From the NCBI GenBank assembly GCA_964405465.1, contig CAYONZ010000003.1, forward strand, positions 80,607-144,606: a stretch of 64,000 nt of DNA. Direction: 5' to 3'. The stretch is from CAYONZ01 sp964405465 (GTDB lineage Bacteria; Bdellovibrionota; Bdellovibrionia; Bdellovibrionales; JAMPXM01). The stretch's first letter is position 1, and the number at the start of each line of letters is the position of its first letter. The position numbers were made by a program, and so were the translations under genes. Below are positions 54,261 to 63,007 of this stretch, in pieces. The notes beneath the pieces were generated by a model. That model was not told the DNA's origin. It was given only the letters and a program-made list of their open reading frames with translations, and made no database searches.

Positions 54261-54828
54261 TTTCAACGCTCCAGGCAACACCGACAGGGCGGTGGGATTC
54301 AGGTCCAACGGTCACATTCATTTCAATGACCGTGCCATCCATAGATCCCTATTTGGTTAGATGTGACCACATTACATGGCTCATTCGGTGCCCTAAAACG
54401 TCGAATTCAATACCCAACACGGCACAAACCGGCACATCGTGTTCAGCGCCAAAATCAGCATTCTAGCGACCAATGACATTGGACAAAAACTATAGCCCAA
54501 GGCGTGTCCACAATGGGCCAGCTATTTGGGGTGGCTTCAGTAAAAAATAATGTAAATTGTAAATACAAATAGATTTTGGAGACCACTAGGGTGAAGAAAT
54601 GCGACAATCCCAATACCGCTGTCGCTTCTGCCCCAATTTGAATTTCTACCTCGAAAAATAAAATCCCAAAGGCCCCTGAACAGTTTCATCATTTGAGCTA
54701 AGTTTCATAGGTAAGGTCGGCGCATGCGCCCATAAAAATTTCAATCAAATAAATACGATTTGTTTAAATCGACTCTTCGCTGGTATCTCTTTTTTCAAAC
54801 AAAAAAACAAACAAAAGGGGACTTTTAA
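54261..54828. other. Non-coding stretch
   Basis: About 570 bp between divergent genes. Nothing convincing was found. A 20-codon frame at about 54600-54662 with a Cys-x-x-Cys pair lacks a clear ribosome site. AAGGGG near the right end belongs to the next gene. Confidence 0.4.
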
Positions 54829-55287
54829 ATGAAAGCGGTCTATAGTTTTGCCACGGTTGCAACCTTGTTGGTGAGTCAAGCTCACGCAATAAATTCTGAA
54901 AAAGCCAAAGAAATTTCCCAGATTTCTACAAATTTGAATTGCAGAGCCCTAAATGGATTGAAAATTTCAACGATCAAGTCTGATGATCCGAAAAAATCAA
55001 TGGTTCGTACACAGTTTGGTTTCGTACAAAAAGAGTTTTTTATTTACGTGAATCCGGGCTTTTTTACTTGGACATGGGTGACCCTTGGAGATGAAAATAC
55101 CCAAACTCTCGGGCAAGGTTATCAAATATTTTTACTCGGTAACGCTCCCGAAGGAAAAGAAATCACCCTAAATGGAAGTATTGGTAAAGTTATTGGGATT
55201 CCAGGCGCCGGTGGGTGGACCTATCCTGTTGGTTTTTCACCAATCAGCCCAATTCAATGTAAGGTCTTCTTAAAAAACACACTCTAA
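54829..55287 (+). CDS. Exported protein of unknown function
   Basis: 152 residues. Signal peptide about 1-20 (LLVSQAHA-IN). Two Cys (about 38 and 145) could form a disulphide; the chain looks like a single beta-rich domain (GFFTWTWVTLGDENTQ). AAGGGG lies about 10 nt before the ATG. Family unknown. Confidence 0.75.
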   Translation: MKAVYSFATVATLLVSQAHAINSEKAKEISQISTNLNCRALNGLKISTIKSDDPKKSMVRTQFGFVQKEFFIYVNPGFFTWTWVTLGDENTQTLGQGYQIFLLGNAPEGKEITLNGSIGKVIGIPGAGGWTYPVGFSPISPIQCKVFLKNTL

Positions 55288-55296
55288 TTTTTGAAC

Positions 55297-55337
55297 CGAG
55301 CCTCTTTTTGCGATTTGTATTTGTCATGAGAGGCTCG
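55297..55337. terminator. Inverted repeat between convergent genes
   Basis: Arms CGAGCCTCT (55297-55305) and AGAGGCTCG (55329-55337), 23-nt loop beginning with TTTT. It lies 9 nt after the exported-protein gene and 24 nt before the 3' end of rmuC. Terminator role likely but the long loop makes it uncertain. Confidence 0.45.
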
Positions 55338-55360
55338 CTCTTACTTAGTTTACCGAAAAT

Positions 55361-56716
55361 CTAAGTTTCCAACAAAAACTCTTCAGATCCCGAAATTTCT
55401 TTATTGCTCTTTGCCCCCAAAGATTCCATTCGCCGCGCATGCACCAACACTTGCGAATGAAGCCTTTTGTGTCCGACTTCATACTCGAGTTTTGCCTTAT
55501 CAAGGTGTTTTCCGATGCTTTCAAATGCTTCAACAAAATCAGCAACTCTTTTATGTAGTTTAACACCGGCATCTGAAATTGCCTGTGCATTTTGTGCCAG
55601 CTTCTCTTCGTTCCAGCCAAATCTTACAACCTTTAGTAAGCCTATTAAAGTTGGCGGAGTCGTAACCAAAATCTTTTTTTGCAACGCAAATTCTACCAAA
55701 TCTGGCTCGCATTCCAATGCTGCATAAAGAAACGACTCATTTGGAAGAAACATCACTGTAAAGTCAGGAGAGTCTTTCAAGTTGTCATTATAAGACTTCA
55801 ACGAGAGCTTTTTGACATGGTCTTTAACTTGGCGGCCATGACGTGCAAGCTCCAAGTTCTTCACATTTTCATCTGTGGCCTCCAGCGAACTCAGAAATGC
55901 ATCGATAGGAGTTTTTGCATCCACCACGATAATTCGCCCTCCCGGCATGCGAACTGTCATGTCAGGAATAAGTCGATTACCTTCATCAGTCTGATTCACA
56001 TCTTGAAAATTGACATCAGCGAACTCGGACATACCAGAGAGTTCAATACAATTGCGAAGCTGCACCTCGCCCCAGCGCCCTCGCACATGTGGACGTTTAA
56101 GAGCATCCTTCAAGGCTTGAGTCTGTCGATTCAAAGACTGGCTAGATTCCACAACACGCTTCAATTCGGACTCGATTGTCACATATGATTTTTGTCGTTC
56201 ACGCTCAAGATCTTGAGTCTGAACCTGATACCTCTGAAGTACATCCACAAAAGGCTTGATCATCGAGTCAATCGCCTCTTGGCGTTTGCTGAGGTCCATC
56301 TTTGCCACCTCTGTTTCTTTTCCCAACATCGTTTTTGCCAATTCCAAAAATTGACGATTGTTTCCCTCTAGAGCGTCGGCCGCTAAACTTTTAAATGAAT
56401 CCTGAAGAGCATTTTTGGCTTCAAGCAATGATTTTCTCTCGAGTTCGATAGCTTCTCGTTGTGACTGCAGCTGAGCAGCTAGCTGTGCTGATCGCGATAA
56501 ATTAAACTTGTTTTCTTCTCTCGCATTATCAAGTTCAGACTGCAAGGAAGAAACCCGGTCATCAAGGCTACTCACTTTTTGTTGTGCAACAGCTTCGTTT
56601 TTCTGCAGATCCGCAAACAATTGCTGCAGAGTTTGGTTTTTGCGAAACATGAAAAAGATCACCAACGCAAATAACGCAACTAAACAAAATCCCACGAATA
56701 GCAAAACTTGAGTCAT
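55361..56716 (-). CDS. rmuC: RmuC family protein
   Basis: 451 residues. An N-terminal membrane helix (about 4-24), a long coiled coil (about 28-190), and the RmuC nuclease-like domain (about 195-420) with VRGRWGEVQLRNCIELSGM and VVDAKTPIDAF. Linked to DNA recombination and genome stability; the biochemical role is not settled. AGGAGGA precedes the ATG. Confidence 0.93.
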   Translation of the reverse strand: MTQVLLFVGFCLVALFALVIFFMFRKNQTLQQLFADLQKNEAVAQQKVSSLDDRVSSLQSELDNAREENKFNLSRSAQLAAQLQSQREAIELERKSLLEAKNALQDSFKSLAADALEGNNRQFLELAKTMLGKETEVAKMDLSKRQEAIDSMIKPFVDVLQRYQVQTQDLERERQKSYVTIESELKRVVESSQSLNRQTQALKDALKRPHVRGRWGEVQLRNCIELSGMSEFADVNFQDVNQTDEGNRLIPDMTVRMPGGRIIVVDAKTPIDAFLSSLEATDENVKNLELARHGRQVKDHVKKLSLKSYNDNLKDSPDFTVMFLPNESFLYAALECEPDLVEFALQKKILVTTPPTLIGLLKVVRFGWNEEKLAQNAQAISDAGVKLHKRVADFVEAFESIGKHLDKAKLEYEVGHKRLHSQVLVHARRMESLGAKSNKEISGSEEFLLET

Positions 56717-56938
56717 ATTTCCTCCTGCATATTTTTGTTATAGAGACGATTTGCCACAAAATCTACCGATGTCGATATGCCCCGACCGATATTCTTCTTG
56801 GAAATGCCCACAGCGACGATAATCATCGTGCACCTCTAGGTGAAGTACATTCGGCGCAAAGCTTGCATTGTTCTTAATTTATGTACAATTTGTTTTTGTT
56901 TCTGATAAATGACTGAATTGCGCATTCGGGGGTAATTG

Positions 56939-58561
56939 ATGAGATTGATATTTTTTCTGACCGTTTTTTTGATTTGTGGGTCATCCAAAGCACTAGATGC
57001 CGCGTTTATTCAGAATCAATGGTATCAGTTTCAAGCAAACACTCCAACATATATGAATTTGCCCCCCGTGAGATGGACCACCTATCGTGGAAAATCTACC
57101 CTTAGTGACAGCCCCAGATTTTCCCCCTCTGAAGTTTCAAGTCTGCATTTTATAGATTTGAAATCTGAATTCCGCCTTGGGGTTGACAGTCGGGGCAAAC
57201 CTACTGGACACAGAGTTTGCAATCCGCGAGGTCTGTGTCTTTCTCCTGGGGTATTTGCCCGCGGATCTCTACAGCCCAGGGTTCAAGATTTTCTTGATGC
57301 AAAAGAACTTGCGGCAACGAATTTTCGAATTGTAGATAACCTCAATGAAATGGAGGCTCTTGGTCTCAAAGGGTCTAGGCTTCCTGAAAATCCTTGGTCA
57401 GATTACTATTGGCCGATAAACGAAGGGGTCTTGGGTAACCGCTACGCTCTGCCTTTTTTTCAACAAGAAAACGGGCGCTGGCAGTCGTTTTATGATTACG
57501 TCTTTAGTGAGAAGAACAGTTTAAAAACAATCGTTGATCAAAATGATCCTCATGAAATCGAAAACCTTTCTCCTGCAGAAAAATATGATTTACTCATTGG
57601 CGGGGAAGCCTCCTCCTACGAAACCTTTAAAAATGGATTTATAACTCCAACAATGTGGGAAGATGGAAACCAGCGAAAAGATAAATATGGCTTCGTAGAA
57701 ACCTGGATGGGCATATGTCACGGATGGGCGCCAGCCTCATTCATGACGCCTCGGCCGACTAAATCTATTTTAGTTATGGCTGCAGATGGAAAAACTCAGG
57801 TCAAATTGTTTCCTTCAGATCTTAAAGGCCTTGCCTCTTACCTTTGGGCAAAATCACCGCCTAGTACCAGGTTCATGGGCGGCAGATGCAATAATAAAAA
57901 ACCACGCACCGACAGTTCGACTGGTCGAATTCTTGAGCCTGAGTGCTTCGACATCAATCCTGGTGATTGGCACATTGCTGTCGTAAATCAAATTGGTATC
58001 GCACATCGTTCATTAATCATGGATGCCACCTACGATTACCAGGTTTGGAATCAACCTATTCTTGCTTACACATTTACATTTTTTAACCCGCAAACCGGTG
58101 CAAAAGCAGAAACTCTTTCCGAGGCCATGGTAAACCGCCAACAATTCTCCCATGATCGACTTAAAAACTTTCGTGCTCCTGAGTCCAAGAATTTTGTAGG
58201 AGTCGTTATGGAGCTGAGCTACATCGTTGAGACAATGCCCTCACACAACGAGTTAGATGGCCCCGAAAATGACGCCTATACAACTGTGACCTATATGTAC
58301 GACCTTGAACTTGATGAGAAGGGTAAAATCATAGGTGGGGAATGGTACCAAAATCAGCATCCAGACTTCATGTGGGTACCCGATATCACGGCCAAAGCTG
58401 TCACCTATAGTGATCAGTTCATTATGAGTCGATCTCCTGCATGGGACGGCCAAGTGGCATTGCCAAAATTTTGGTCTGACATTGCGAAAGCCACGGCGAA
58501 CCAACAAGGCCTTGTTTTGGGAACAATCATTGAGCCACTGATTTCTAGATCTAAAAAATAA
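56939..58561 (+). CDS. Exported transglutaminase of the elicitor family (GP42-like)
   Basis: 540 residues from the ATG with GGGGG 6 nt upstream. Signal peptide about 1-18. The catalytic half is very like the TGase_elicitor family first known from Phytophthora: MGICHGWAPASFM (catalytic Cys about 260), LKGLASYLWAKSP, FMGGRCNNK, a second Cys in ECFDINPGDWHIAVVNQIG (catalytic His about 344) and DATYDYQVWNQPILAY (Asp). Known members cross-link Gln and Lys side chains. In a predator it could modify prey or own envelope proteins; that is inference. It stands alone. Confidence 0.85.
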   Translation: MRLIFFLTVFLICGSSKALDAAFIQNQWYQFQANTPTYMNLPPVRWTTYRGKSTLSDSPRFSPSEVSSLHFIDLKSEFRLGVDSRGKPTGHRVCNPRGLCLSPGVFARGSLQPRVQDFLDAKELAATNFRIVDNLNEMEALGLKGSRLPENPWSDYYWPINEGVLGNRYALPFFQQENGRWQSFYDYVFSEKNSLKTIVDQNDPHEIENLSPAEKYDLLIGGEASSYETFKNGFITPTMWEDGNQRKDKYGFVETWMGICHGWAPASFMTPRPTKSILVMAADGKTQVKLFPSDLKGLASYLWAKSPPSTRFMGGRCNNKKPRTDSSTGRILEPECFDINPGDWHIAVVNQIGIAHRSLIMDATYDYQVWNQPILAYTFTFFNPQTGAKAETLSEAMVNRQQFSHDRLKNFRAPESKNFVGVVMELSYIVETMPSHNELDGPENDAYTTVTYMYDLELDEKGKIIGGEWYQNQHPDFMWVPDITAKAVTYSDQFIMSRSPAWDGQVALPKFWSDIAKATANQQGLVLGTIIEPLISRSKK

Positions 58562-58594
58562 ATGATCGGGTGGGCAGGATTGGTAAATCATAGC

Positions 58595-58624
58595 TCCGTG
58601 TTTTTAGAGGTACAAAAACACGGA
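58595..58624. terminator. Perfect hairpin between convergent genes
   Basis: Arms TCCGTGTTTTT (58595-58605) and AAAAACACGGA (58614-58624), 8-nt loop. T- and A-runs inside the stem suit termination from both sides. It follows the transglutaminase gene and precedes the 3' end of the carboxypeptidase gene. Confidence 0.65.
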
Positions 58625-58659
58625 TAGTGTAAGGCCACTTAAATCAAAAAGCTTTCAGT

Positions 58660-59193
58660 TCAGAACTCTGACTTTCCCGTATAAAACCAGTGCCATGGTT
58701 CATATATAATTCCAACTTCATTCACTCGCGGATAACTCAGTCGAAATCCAAATCGTATTGCGTTTTTATTCAACCAACTGAATTCTTCTGAATTTTCAAA
58801 AGCCTCCTCCAGAACAGGATTGCCCTCTGCGTGAATGTCAACGGCACATCCTGAATGATGCTCACTGAAACCTGGTATTGCGATGTGGGTTAAAATAGAT
58901 TCAAGTTGCCGACCATTTTTTAGGTGATTTTCAATCAGTCTCTTTTGATGCAGGTAAGACCTAAAACCCGAAAAAGGCTGAAGGTGAACATCTTCGCTGC
59001 TTGCGCTTGCTCTCATCACTTTCCACGCATCAGCTGCGTTTGAACGCAGGATGAAGGGTTTTCCTTCAAAATCAATTTCTACCACTTCCAATTGTTCCAA
59101 TGATGGTTGCGAGTGGTAAGCGAGCCTATTGATTTGTAGGTGTTCGGCGGTAATCCCCAACCCTTCATGAATTTTCTTTAACAGATTTTCCAT
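58660..59193 (-). CDS. VanY/LAS-type D-Ala-D-Ala carboxypeptidase
   Basis: 177 residues from the ATG with GGGAGA 4 nt upstream. A longer frame from 59274, next to the upstream gene, adds 27 residues and cannot be excluded. Zinc motifs of the LAS family are complete: SGFRSY, SEHHSGCAVDI (His and Asp ligands) and EPWHW (catalytic Glu is in the preceding region, His ligand here). It trims the terminal D-Ala of peptidoglycan stems. No signal peptide is visible, so it is cytoplasmic or exported by another route. Downstream of the TrmO-fusion gene. Confidence 0.85.
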   Translation of the reverse strand: MENLLKKIHEGLGITAEHLQINRLAYHSQPSLEQLEVVEIDFEGKPFILRSNAADAWKVMRASASSEDVHLQPFSGFRSYLHQKRLIENHLKNGRQLESILTHIAIPGFSEHHSGCAVDIHAEGNPVLEEAFENSEEFSWLNKNAIRFGFRLSYPRVNEVGIIYEPWHWFYTGKSEF

Positions 59194-59285
59194 AATTTCT
59201 CCCAAAAACCGCGGCAAGTATTTTTTAGCGAGAGCTTCATCAGCGCTGTGCTCCCCAACATTGAAACCCATCACTTTAAGTCAAC

Positions 59286-60845
59286 TCACTCAAAAACTTC
59301 CTTCAGTCTAGTTGAATAGAATTTCAATGCGCGTTCATACGATCGAATTTCTTGATCGGCAGTTGTTTGAATAAGTACTTCCAACAATATCTTAATCGCT
59401 TCCTCAGGCCTGTTGAGATTAAACTCTGTCAACGCTAAAAAAACATTGTACGGATGGTACTGAGGAAATTCTTTGATTCCCATTTCAAATGTCTTTTTGG
59501 ATTTTTCATACTCACCGAGTGAACGATATGTAGACGCAAGGCCAAGTAGGGCATCTCGTCGATCATGCCCTTTCAATCCCAGCTCCAGGGACTGCAAATA
59601 AAAAGGGACCGCTTCGGCTTCAGTTCTATCCGCATCGCAAATACTTGCTGCCAAATAATTGAGTACAGCGCTCCGAGGATGATCTTTTAAAGCATTTTGA
59701 ACTGCAGCAAAAGCTTCGGCAGAAGCTCCAGCCTTACGAAGCGATTTGGCTTTTTGAATTTCTTTAAAAGTTGGCAATTTTGATTTGTCTGCCAAAGAGA
59801 GCATATGGGCCTTTACTTCTGGCCAACTTTGGTCAGTGACAGAATAGAACACGTAATCTCTCACGTGCCCATTTGCATTAACTTTTCTTCGTGGCATCAG
59901 ACCATCGAAGTGAAAACCAAGTCTCTGAACAGCTTTTTGTGAAGGGATATTTTCAGAATCGATTCTGAACTCAACCCGATTCATTTTCAAAGTTTCAAAA
60001 CAATACTGAAGAAGAGCGAACTTGGTCTCTGTGTTGACATAAGATCTCTGCCATTTTCTATTGATCCATGTACCGCCAATTTCAATCATCTTATTTGGCG
60101 GCTCCACGTTCATGAAGTTCGTCATTCCTAGAACTTCAGTTTCATCATGGTTCAAAAAGACAATCGGGTTGCCTCGCTTAGCGTTCCAAGCAGCAATACC
60201 ATTTTCATACATCTTTTTCACATCATCTGGCGTTTTGATCCCCCAGTTCGTCGCGTGAAAAGAGCCGTCATAAAGAAGGCCTTCAGCAAGCTTTTGCCAG
60301 GACACAGTCTTCAATGGTCGAATTTTAACGTGTTCTGTGTTTAAAACCACTGGGTCAAACATGGTGGGAGCTTGGTTACTGGGTTTTTCTTTTTCCCAAT
60401 AGCCACTCATCAACTCTGAAGCCCATTCTGGCTGACGACAGATTCCTTGAGGTCCAAATTCCTTCATCCACGGCTTGATGTCTAAGATTGGCGTTCCATC
60501 GACGGCATCCAGTCCTTTGAGAAAGACTTTGCGCCCTTCCACCTTGAGAATTTCACAAACCGTCAGGCCAATTTGATTCGGCCTGTTTTTACCACGCTGA
60601 GCGAAGATTCCAACCTTGGGCCAATCTTGATTATTTCTTGGATGCCGAGCTGAGGTTTCAATTTTGTTTGAATCAACTTGATCCATGAAAAACAAAATCT
60701 CTGCGTGAGAGAAATCTTCCAGACCATTTAATGAGTCTGCTGAATATTTGTTATTGAGGTCGATATATGCGGATTCTTGATTCCAATTGTCATCAATCAC
60801 TTCTTTGCGACTTGAAACAACTTTTCCAATAGGTTCGATTTTCAT
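59286..60845 (-). CDS. TrmO-GNAT-TPR fusion protein
   Basis: 519 residues from the ATG with AAGGAG 5 nt upstream (an in-frame start 12 codons earlier overlaps that site). Three parts are seen. About 1-165 is TrmO/TsaA-like (KIEPIGKVVSSRKE, FAQRGKNRPNQIGLTVCEI, GLDAVDGTPILDIKPW), the SAM-dependent methyltransferase of t6A37 in tRNA. About 170-345 is a RimJ/RimL-type acetyltransferase (EIGGTWINRKWQRSYVNTET, SQKAVQRLGFHFDG). About 355-519 is a TPR array (AEAFAAVQNALKDHPRSAVL, GEYEKSKKTFEMGIKEFPQY). Such a chain is unusual. The frame shows no stop or shift at the joints, so it is one protein. Confidence 0.85.
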   Translation of the reverse strand: MKIEPIGKVVSSRKEVIDDNWNQESAYIDLNNKYSADSLNGLEDFSHAEILFFMDQVDSNKIETSARHPRNNQDWPKVGIFAQRGKNRPNQIGLTVCEILKVEGRKVFLKGLDAVDGTPILDIKPWMKEFGPQGICRQPEWASELMSGYWEKEKPSNQAPTMFDPVVLNTEHVKIRPLKTVSWQKLAEGLLYDGSFHATNWGIKTPDDVKKMYENGIAAWNAKRGNPIVFLNHDETEVLGMTNFMNVEPPNKMIEIGGTWINRKWQRSYVNTETKFALLQYCFETLKMNRVEFRIDSENIPSQKAVQRLGFHFDGLMPRRKVNANGHVRDYVFYSVTDQSWPEVKAHMLSLADKSKLPTFKEIQKAKSLRKAGASAEAFAAVQNALKDHPRSAVLNYLAASICDADRTEAEAVPFYLQSLELGLKGHDRRDALLGLASTYRSLGEYEKSKKTFEMGIKEFPQYHPYNVFLALTEFNLNRPEEAIKILLEVLIQTTADQEIRSYERALKFYSTRLKEVFE

Positions 60846-60931
60846 CATGGCTCCTTGCTTTTCGCGATCCGTCTTTTCCAAGGATGCAATGATGTCGGCG
60901 GATCTGCTGCCGACAATTCACAACGGAAGGC

Positions 60932-61111
60932 TCAGATATCGAGAGTATCCCAATGATAGGCAAGCTCCTTGACTTTTTGTACTCCAATTTCAACTTCTTT
61001 GATTTTGCCCCTAAATGCCGCTCCAGTGCGTTCATAGAATTGGATTGTTGGGTTGCCCGCAAACTGAACAAATGCTTTCTGATTTTTTTCTTTTTTGGAC
61101 GGCGACACCAA
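60932..61111 (-). CDS. Short ORF, 59 residues, non-ATG start
   Basis: A frame open from an upstream stop near 61155 to TGA at 60932. It encodes FVQFAGNPTIQFYERTGAAF and ends ELAYHWDTLDI; the amino-acid mix is that of a real protein. There is no ATG; TTG (61111) or GTG (61108) could start it, with AAGG about 11 nt upstream. It lies 86 nt before the TrmO fusion gene on the same strand. It may be a complete small protein or the remains of a longer one. Confidence 0.55.
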   Translation of the reverse strand: MVSPSKKEKNQKAFVQFAGNPTIQFYERTGAAFRGKIKEVEIGVQKVKELAYHWDTLDI

Positions 61112-61247
61112 AATGTATTCAGCCTTATTTCGATCAGTCGTTTCTGAAAAATTTTAGAACCCGAGCAAAAACCTACTATGGCGAACGCCTGACACTGCGG
61201 GAGAGCCCGCTAATGACGCTAAAGGGTCCAAAATCCCACCACTTGCG

Positions 61248-61274
61248 CTGGATTATATTCGGAATATAATCCAG
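61248..61274. repeat. 27-bp perfect palindrome
   Basis: CTGGATTATATTC (61248-61260), central G, then the exact reverse complement (61262-61274). It lies 60 bp upstream of the lytic transglycosylase gene in a divergent promoter region. It is not followed by a T-tract. An operator for a dimeric regulator is the simplest reading. Confidence 0.75.
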
Positions 61275-61333
61275 ATGCATGACAATTTCGTGCAGTCATG
61301 ATTTGCTTGTGGCTGCATAGGCTAAATATCTTT

Positions 61334-62092
61334 ATGAAAATAGTTTCTAAAAAGAAAAGGATAACCGAACCAAAGAGTGTTCACTCTTGGCGGCTCTGTC
61401 GTGCGGGTGAACACTGGGTTCGAACGCATCCGTTAAGGACGCCACCAAGCAAAAATAGCCCTGCGGGTGGTTTGACGACTCGTCATGGTCATTGCGCACA
61501 CAACCCCACCGGAAAAGATCAACTTTACCCCGATGAAATTCAAGAAATGGCGGAGCAAAACTTTTCAAAGATGAAAGAGAAGCCGTGTCCGATCGATTTG
61601 GGATTTAAAAACCAAGGAAATCAATACGACGATTTCATTGCTGGTTGGACAAAGTATTGGAACGATATTTTTGAACCTAAAACCCCGCTGAGCCCAAACT
61701 TAGTCAAAGCCTTGATTGCCTCGGAGTCTGGATTTAATCCTAAACTTTTAGCTGATCAGAAAAATTCAAATAGTGCCCGCGGCCTCATGCAAATTTTGAA
61801 TTCAACTCGAAAGAATTTGGGAGATGAAAAAGGAGAGCTTAAAAACCATTTTTTGACGGTGACAAAAAATGGTTTGAATGATCCAAACATAAATATTTGT
61901 GCGGGAATTCGTTGGCTCTTTCAAAAGCAGATACTGGCTTCATCGTATTTAGACCGGGAAGCCTCTTGGGAAGAAGCTGTGATGAACTATAAAGGAATAC
62001 TGAAGAGCAAGCCTGATGACTCGGAAGCAATAAAACAAAAAAAGATCTTTCGGAAATATTTTGATCTATTGGAGAAATGTGGAAAATCTTAA
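61334..62092 (+). CDS. SLT-domain lytic transglycosylase
   Basis: 252 residues from the ATG at 61334 (61298 is in frame but adds no conserved sequence). The N-terminal part contains a His/Cys-rich segment (WRLCRAGEHWVRTHPLR, GHCAHNPTGKD) seen in other secreted or phage-type lytic enzymes as far as I recall. The SLT fold covers about 128-250: LVKALIASESGFNPKLLAD with the catalytic Glu in ASESGF, ARGLMQILNSTRKNLG, then INICAGIRWLFQKQI and AVMNYKG. It cleaves the MurNAc-GlcNAc bond with anhydro-ring formation. No signal peptide is visible. The next gene overlaps by 14 nt. Confidence 0.82.
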   Translation: MKIVSKKKRITEPKSVHSWRLCRAGEHWVRTHPLRTPPSKNSPAGGLTTRHGHCAHNPTGKDQLYPDEIQEMAEQNFSKMKEKPCPIDLGFKNQGNQYDDFIAGWTKYWNDIFEPKTPLSPNLVKALIASESGFNPKLLADQKNSNSARGLMQILNSTRKNLGDEKGELKNHFLTVTKNGLNDPNINICAGIRWLFQKQILASSYLDREASWEEAVMNYKGILKSKPDDSEAIKQKKIFRKYFDLLEKCGKS

Positions 62093-62909
62093 CCGAAGAA
62101 TTTTATGCTTATCTTTCTTGATTACAGTGTTTCCGACCTTTGCCCACTCTCTCGATGGCAGATTGGAAATTAAAAAATACGGCCCGTATCGGATTTCGCT
62201 CCTTCAAGATTTTCAGACGGGTCTGGGAAAGATCGTTATTAAAAAAAGAAAGATCAAAGTTTTTGAAGAAGCCGAAATCGACAACCACTATCACTTTGGA
62301 AATCATTTTGAACCAAATTCTGATGAACCCACCGATATTTTTTCGGGACGTGACATAACCAGTAACGGGAGAACGAACCTTGTTATATCCAATTGGACCG
62401 GTGGAGCCCATTGCTGTCATTTCTTGCATATTTTTGAACTCGGTAAAAATCTTAAAAAGCTTGTGACCGTAAAGGCCCTAAGCTCTTCGATCCGCTTGGT
62501 TGATCTAGATCATGATGGATATCCAGAAATTGAGTTTTGGGACGGATCCATCGACTACCAATTCGCGAGTTTTAGCGGATCCCCAGGCGGAAGAGTTGTC
62601 TTGAAATTTCGGAAGGACCATTATGAGGTAGCCACTCATTTAATGAAGAAACCGATGCCAACTGCAAAAAAAATGAAACGTCTAAAGCAGGATTTGAAAC
62701 GCGCTTTTAAAGAAAAGGAAAGTCCTGACCTTCCATATCCATTTTTACGAACTCTCATGGACATGAGTTATTCCGGTCACTATAAGTTAGCTTTGCAACT
62801 AGCCGATGAAACATGGCCAGTTGAAAAACCAGGATTAACAAAATTCAAAAGTGAGTTTTCACAAGCCCTCCAAAGCAGTCCATATTGGAAAGATGGTTCT
62901 AACAATTAA
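62079..62909 (+). CDS. Exported protein overlapping the transglycosylase gene
   Basis: 276 residues from the GTG with GGAGA 3-4 nt upstream; the TTG at 62061 precedes this site. Signal peptide about 1-24 (VFPTFAHS). It carries a TGGAHCCHFLHIF motif and a Ca-binding-like LVDLDHDGYPEIEFWDG loop (FG-GAP-like), a pairing found in several bacterial exported families of unknown role. The overlap with the lytic transglycosylase gene means they are made together; a periplasmic inhibitor or immunity-type role is possible but is inference. Confidence 0.75.
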   Translation: MENLNRRILCLSFLITVFPTFAHSLDGRLEIKKYGPYRISLLQDFQTGLGKIVIKKRKIKVFEEAEIDNHYHFGNHFEPNSDEPTDIFSGRDITSNGRTNLVISNWTGGAHCCHFLHIFELGKNLKKLVTVKALSSSIRLVDLDHDGYPEIEFWDGSIDYQFASFSGSPGGRVVLKFRKDHYEVATHLMKKPMPTAKKMKRLKQDLKRAFKEKESPDLPYPFLRTLMDMSYSGHYKLALQLADETWPVEKPGLTKFKSEFSQALQSSPYWKDGSNN

Positions 62910-63007
62910 TGTAATGGGATGATATTTCGACCAAAACTCACCGACAGGAGCGGCAGATTGCAGCTAGCAGAAATCTTGCCTGCCCCTACCTTTGGAGAAG
63001 AACCATT

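Noticed and set aside
54600..54662. 20-codon frame with a Cys-x-x-Cys pair
   Set aside because: Too short, no clear ribosome site, no supporting context.
61411..61440. tRNA-like T-loop sequence (GGGTTCGAAC) near a CCA
   Set aside because: No acceptor, D or anticodon stems can be formed around it, and it lies within the transglycosylase gene.
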